DNA of 64,000 bases from Burkholderiales bacterium (GTDB taxonomy: Bacteria; Pseudomonadota; Gammaproteobacteria; Burkholderiales; Burkholderiaceae_C): positions 434,001 through 498,000 of the forward strand of contig JACRPO010000005.1 of the NCBI GenBank assembly GCA_016223165.1, read 5' to 3'. Positions 60,341 through 64,000 of the stretch are shown one piece after another. Each line of letters begins with the position of its first letter. Position 1 is the first letter of the stretch. Below the pieces are notes generated by a model. The model worked only from the letters and a program-made list of their open reading frames with translations. It made no database searches and was not told the DNA's origin. Position numbers and translations under genes: made by a program.

Positions 60341-60495
60341 GCGAGGATTGAGGCTGCGCTCAGACCACCTTAACGGTTGTTTCCAGCGCGAAGCTGACAG
60401 CGGCTTAGGGTGCATTCCCCAATGGCGCCGCATGGCCGGGTGCGGCTGGACAGGATGTTGGCGCCGCGCACGACCCATTCGCACCCCTCGACCCG

Positions 60496-61296
60496 ATGTC
60501 TCCACCGCCCCCGCTCACTGCTGCAGCCGATCTCGCGCCGCAACTGGCCGCTGCCGGCTGGGCGGTGCTGGATGCGGCAGCCTTGCGTGCCGTGGCCGCC
60601 GCGACGGCGCAGCCCGGTGCGACAGGCCCGGCAGGTGCATCGCGCTCCTGGGCCGAATGGGCGCCGCTCTGGGACGACCTGCCGCCCGACCGCTACCTGC
60701 GCGACGGTGGCCGCTACCGCCGCCGCCGGCACGGCAGCTTCGTCGTCGAGGGCGAGAGCTGCCAGCCGGTGGCGCACCGCGCGCACTGGCAGCCCGTCGA
60801 ATACAACGCCCTGCACGGCGGCATCGAGCGCTGGTTCGAGCCTTTGCCGGCCAGTCTCGTGGCCGACCCCGCGTGGGCGCAGCTGTTGCGCGCAGGCGCC
60901 GGCATTGCCGCGCTGCTGCGCGGGCCGGCGCGCTGGTTCGTCGAGGCACACATGTTTCGCATCGACACGACCGACGGCATCGGCCGCCCGACGCCCGAGG
61001 GGGCGCACCGCGACGGTGTCGACCTCGTCGCGGTGGTGCTGGTCGGCCGCCGCGGCGTGAAGGGCGGCGAGACGCGTGTCTTCGATGCCCGTGGACCGCA
61101 GGGCGTGCGCTTCACGCTGCACGAGCCGTGGAGCGTGCTGCTGCTCGACGACGAGCGCGTCATCCACGAGACGACGCCGATCCAGCCTGCCGAAGCGGTG
61201 GCGGCCGGCGCGGGCTCGCGCGACACGCTCGTGCTGACCTATCGACGCGGCGCCTTCCAGGGCCCGCAAATAGCGACACCCCAGACGACACCCTAG
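60496..61296 (+). CDS. 2OG-Fe(II) dioxygenase, PF10014 (amino-acid hydroxylase) type
   Basis: A 266-residue cupin-fold dioxygenase. The iron facial triad is His171-x-Asp173 (A-H-R-D-G-V-D) and His224 (V-I-H-E-T-T-P), as in the PF10014 family that includes L-isoleucine 4-hydroxylase and other free L-amino-acid hydroxylases. The Arg-rich segment R-Y-R-R-R-R-H-G-S-F and the P-x-E-Y-N-x-L-H-G-G motif are also typical of the family. It would use 2-oxoglutarate and O2. The next gene, a threonine dehydratase-like enzyme, lies 23 bp downstream. Confidence 0.82.
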   Translation: MSPPPPLTAAADLAPQLAAAGWAVLDAAALRAVAAATAQPGATGPAGASRSWAEWAPLWDDLPPDRYLRDGGRYRRRRHGSFVVEGESCQPVAHRAHWQPVEYNALHGGIERWFEPLPASLVADPAWAQLLRAGAGIAALLRGPARWFVEAHMFRIDTTDGIGRPTPEGAHRDGVDLVAVVLVGRRGVKGGETRVFDARGPQGVRFTLHEPWSVLLLDDERVIHETTPIQPAEAVAAGAGSRDTLVLTYRRGAFQGPQIATPQTTP

Positions 61297-61319
61297 ACGA
61301 CGCCCAAGGAGCTCCCGCG

Positions 61320-62336
61320 ATGAACGCCCCCGACCTGCCTTCTCTCGCCGGCCTGGCGATCGGGGCCGCCGACATCGATGCCGCCGCTTCGCGGCTGGCC
61401 GGGGTGGCGCACCGCACGCCCGTGCACACCTCGCGGCAGGCCGACGAGCGCGCGGGTGGAAGGGTGTTTTTCAAGTGCGAGAACTTCCAGCGCATGGGCG
61501 CCTTCAAGTTTCGGGGTGCCTACAACGCGCTGGCGCAGTTCAGTGCCGCGCAGCGCGAGCGCGGCGCGATCGCCTTCTCTTCGGGCAACCATGCCCAGGC
61601 CATCGCGCTGGCGGCGCGGCTGCTGGGCATGCCGAGCGTCATCGTCATGCCCACCGACTCGCCGGCGGCCAAGCTGGCGGCGACGCGCGAGTACCAGCGC
61701 GGGCAGCGCGGCAGCGAAGTCGTGCTCTACGACCGCTACCAGGAGGACCGCGAGGCCATCGGCCGCCGCCTCGCCGAGCAGCGTGGCATGACCCTCATCC
61801 CGCCGTTCGACCACCCGCACGTGATGGCCGGGCAGGGCACGGCCGCGGCCGAGCTCATCGACGAAGTCGGTCCGCTGGACAAGCTGCTCGTCTGCCTCGG
61901 CGGCGGGGGCCTGCTGTCGGGCTGCGCGGTCGCCGCGCATGTGCGGGCGCCGGGCATCGAGGTGATCGGCGTCGAGCCCGAGGCCGGCAACGACGTGCAG
62001 CAAAGCCTCGCTGCCGGGCGCATCGTCAAGATCGACACGCCGCGCACGATCGCCGACGGGGCGCAGACGCAGGCCGCCGGCGCGCTGACCTTCGCGGTCA
62101 TCCAGCGCCTCGTGCGGCGCGTGGTCACGGTGTCCGACGCGCAGCTCGTGAGCACGATGCGCTTCTTCGCCGAGCGCATGAAGATGGTCGTCGAGCCCAC
62201 CGGCTGCCTGGCGGCGGCGGCGCTGCTCGAAGGCGTGGTCGAGGCACGCGGCCAGCGCGTCGGCGTCATCGTCAGCGGCGGCAATGTCGACTTGCCGCGC
62301 TATGCCGAGCTGATCGGCGCCGCCGCCGCGGCCTGA
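61320..62336 (+). CDS. Threonine/serine dehydratase-like PLP enzyme
   Basis: A 338-residue fold-type II PLP enzyme. The PLP lysine lies in G-A-F-K-F-R-G-A, followed by F-S-S-G-N-H-A-Q-A and the phosphate-binding loop L-G-G-G-G-L-L-S-G. There is no C-terminal ACT domain, so it resembles catabolic threonine dehydratase, serine racemase or threo-3-hydroxyaspartate ammonia-lyase rather than biosynthetic IlvA. Its pairing with an amino-acid hydroxylase suggests that beta-hydroxy amino acids are substrates (inference). Confidence 0.9.
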   Translation: MNAPDLPSLAGLAIGAADIDAAASRLAGVAHRTPVHTSRQADERAGGRVFFKCENFQRMGAFKFRGAYNALAQFSAAQRERGAIAFSSGNHAQAIALAARLLGMPSVIVMPTDSPAAKLAATREYQRGQRGSEVVLYDRYQEDREAIGRRLAEQRGMTLIPPFDHPHVMAGQGTAAAELIDEVGPLDKLLVCLGGGGLLSGCAVAAHVRAPGIEVIGVEPEAGNDVQQSLAAGRIVKIDTPRTIADGAQTQAAGALTFAVIQRLVRRVVTVSDAQLVSTMRFFAERMKMVVEPTGCLAAAALLEGVVEARGQRVGVIVSGGNVDLPRYAELIGAAAAA

Positions 62337-62429
62337 GGCTCGGCTGGCTCGAGGCTCGGTTAACGTCCGCGCGACGTCGGCGAATCTCGTGCCTCGGCCC
62401 GGCGACGACTGTGGCGGCGACGTCGACGA

Positions 62430-62470
62430 GCCATTCCACGCGCCATACCGAGCCATACAACACGCCATAC
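62430..62470 (+). repeat. GCCATAC direct repeats upstream of the S10 peptidase gene
   Basis: GCCATAC is present at 62442, 62452 and 62464, with a variant GCCATTC at 62430: spacings of 12, 10 and 12 bp, about one helical turn each. They end 28 bp before the GTG start and may be a multi-copy binding site. Confidence 0.6.
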
Positions 62471-62478
62471 GTCGATCC

Positions 62479-62502
62479 ATGACGACAAAGGAGACTCCGT
62501 GA
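62479..62502 (+). other. Possible seven-residue leader ORF
   Basis: ATG at 62479 reads M-T-T-K-E-T-P and stops at TGA (62500-62502), which overlaps the GTG start of the next gene. It also spans the AAAGGAG ribosome site. It could couple or attenuate translation, or be chance. Confidence 0.25.
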
Positions 62503-64000
62503 GTGATGCCCCCGCCGCGGCCGCGGCTGCCGCCCCCGATGCCGAGGCCGCCAAGCGGCTGAAGGAGCATGTCGAGAAACTGCTGGCACGGCCCGCCGCC
62601 GAGAGCAGCGGCGCCGTGCAGATCGGCACGCACCGCCTGGACTACACCGTCTCGGCGGCTTTCCTGCCCGTCGGTGCCGACGGCATCGCCGGTGCCGGCG
62701 GCGAGCCGCAGGCCGCCGTGCTCGCCACGGCCTACCTGCTCAAGGGCGCGGCGGCGGCCGAGCGACCGGTGTGCTTCGCCTTCAACGGCGGGCCCGGATC
62801 GGCCTCGATCTGGCTGCACCTGGGCGCCCTCGGCCCCAAGCGCGTCGTCGTGCCCGACGACGGCTCGATGCCGTTGCCGCCCTACGGCGTCGAGGACAAC
62901 CCGCTCAGCTGGTTCGAGCACTTCGACCTCGTCTTCATCGACCCGCCGCACACGGGCTGGTCGTGCACGGCCAACGAAGCGGCGCGCAAGAAGATGCTGT
63001 CGGTCGACGGCGACGTCGAGGCGCTCTCCGAGGTGGTGCGCGTGTGGCTGACGCGCCACAAGCGCTGGGGCTCGTCGGTCTATCTGGCCGGCGAGAGCTA
63101 CGGCACGACGCGCGGCGCGGCCATCGCCGACAAGCTGCAGTCGCTCGGCGTGGCACTGTCGGGCCTGATCCTCGTCTCGTGCGCGATGGACCTGCAGAGC
63201 ATCGTCTTCGCGCCGGCCAACGACCTGCCGTACGCGCTCTTCGTACCCGGTTTCGCCAACACCGCGCAGTTCCACGGCCTGCTGCGCGGCAGCCTCGCCG
63301 CCTCGCCGGCGGCGGCGCGTGCCGCCGCCGAGGCCTTCGTGCAGGAGGACTATGCCTCGGCGCTGCATGCCGGCTCTCGCCTCGGCGAGAAGGACCGCAG
63401 CCGCATCGCCAAGCGCCTGGCCGAGGTGACCGGCCTGCCGCGCGCGCTCGTCGAGGAGAAGAACCTGCGCATCAGCGACCAGACCTTCTTCTTCGAGGCG
63501 CTGCGCGAGCGCGGCCTCATCGTCGGCCGCCTCGAATCACGCGCCACCGGCCCGATGGCCGCCAGCCGCACGCGCGAGTGGGAGTTCGACCCCGGCATCG
63601 AGGCGATCAGCGCCCCGTACACGATGGCCGCGATGGCCTACTTCCGCGAGATCGGACTCGACCTCGAGGCGCGCTACCAGGTGCTGAACTACGAGGTCAA
63701 CCGTGGCTGGAGCTGGGGCCGCGAAGGCGGCCAGGGCTTCGCCCGCATGGGCTTCGCGTCGACCAGCCCCGACCTCGCGCGCGCGCTGCGCCGCAATCCG
63801 CACCTGAAGGTGCTGGCCGCCAGCGGCCGCTACGACCTCGGCACGCCCTACAGTGCCAGCGACTGGTCTCTCGCGCAGCTCGACATCCCGGCCGACGTGC
63901 GCCAGCGCGTGACGCACCGCTACTACGATGCCGGGCACATGATGTACACACGCCAGGCCGACCTGACGCAGCTCAAGGCGGACCTGGCGGCCTGGCTGCG
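62499..64000 (+). CDS. Serine carboxypeptidase-like peptidase (S10 family), 3' cut by window
   Basis: At least 500 residues, open to the window end. The start is GTG at 62499 with AAAGGAG 5 bp upstream. After an Ala-rich, charged N-terminus come F-N-G-G-P-G-S-A-S (oxyanion region), the nucleophile motif G-E-S-Y-G-T-T-R-G, and near the end D-A-G-H-M-M-Y with the catalytic His, as in serine carboxypeptidases. No signal peptide is evident, so it may be cytoplasmic, unlike most S10 enzymes (vacuolar or exported). The remaining few residues and stop are beyond the window. Confidence 0.85.
   Translation, partial: MSDAPAAAAAAAPDAEAAKRLKEHVEKLLARPAAESSGAVQIGTHRLDYTVSAAFLPVGADGIAGAGGEPQAAVLATAYLLKGAAAAERPVCFAFNGGPGSASIWLHLGALGPKRVVVPDDGSMPLPPYGVEDNPLSWFEHFDLVFIDPPHTGWSCTANEAARKKMLSVDGDVEALSEVVRVWLTRHKRWGSSVYLAGESYGTTRGAAIADKLQSLGVALSGLILVSCAMDLQSIVFAPANDLPYALFVPGFANTAQFHGLLRGSLAASPAAARAAAEAFVQEDYASALHAGSRLGEKDRSRIAKRLAEVTGLPRALVEEKNLRISDQTFFFEALRERGLIVGRLESRATGPMAASRTREWEFDPGIEAISAPYTMAAMAYFREIGLDLEARYQVLNYEVNRGWSWGREGGQGFARMGFASTSPDLARALRRNPHLKVLAASGRYDLGTPYSASDWSLAQLDIPADVRQRVTHRYYDAGHMMYTRQADLTQLKADLAAWL

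Overview
The window is very GC-rich chromosomal DNA from a Gram-negative bacterium, most likely a betaproteobacterium of the order Burkholderiales (Rubrivivax/Ideonella/Leptothrix-like; this is inference). Support comes from the cco-tail, fnr and hemN arrangement, the HAE1 and Cus-type RND pumps, lpxH and outer-membrane lipoproteins, the 2-aminobenzoyl-CoA type aromatic cluster, and dense translationally coupled operons with ATGA overlaps. I saw no prophage, insertion sequence, integron or CRISPR array. One tRNA gene (tRNA-Ser, anticodon GCU) is present.

Layout. 0-4.2 kb: 3' end of a cbb3 oxidase assembly cluster (ccoG tail, FixH-like protein, small membrane protein), a convergent fnr, then hemN behind a near-perfect FNR box, and a DsbD_2/TauE-type membrane protein. 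4.4-7.6 kb: icd with a clear terminator, an exported MBL-fold protein with a degenerate metal motif, and a LysR pseudogene. 7.7-14.3 kb: a copper/silver efflux operon (Cys/Met/His-bearing small exported protein, CusC, a CusB-CusF fusion, CusA). 14.3-16.6 kb: a lone Rieske protein with a DUF3149 peptide, and an MltB-like lytic transglycosylase. 16.7-23.7 kb: an aromatic acyl-CoA catabolic operon behind a strong sigma70-like promoter: fused flavin monooxygenase/Old Yellow Enzyme, MarR regulator, enoyl-CoA hydratase, acyl-CoA dehydrogenase, RidA and glutaryl-CoA dehydrogenase. No CoA ligase is in the window.

23.7-39.7 kb is mostly housekeeping: cold-shock protein, clpS-clpA, mtfA, lpxH, two cyclophilins, a T6SS-type FHA protein, a TPR protein, cysS, an AlkA-like glycosylase, accA, tilS, a class II uvrA, and lysC. 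The uvrA and lysC start codons lie back to back with only 6 bp between them. 39.8-49.5 kb: tRNA-Ser, an MgtC-family protein, two exported proteins of unknown function, a complete HAE1 RND tripartite pump operon, and a WYL regulator.

49.5-55.6 kb is the least familiar part. An alpha/beta-hydrolase/LuxR fusion diverges from a lipoprotein gene. Five coupled genes follow: two paralogous membrane proteins flanking a DUF4383-like protein, a hydroxylaminobenzene-mutase-like membrane protein, and a SAM methyltransferase. I consider this the best candidate for an undescribed system. 55.7-64 kb: retropepsin-like protease, yajQ, murB, a VC0807-like membrane protein, a transglutaminase-like/TPR lipoprotein, a small unknown protein, a PF10014-type amino-acid dioxygenase paired with a threonine dehydratase-like enzyme, and a serine carboxypeptidase-like S10 protein cut by the window end.
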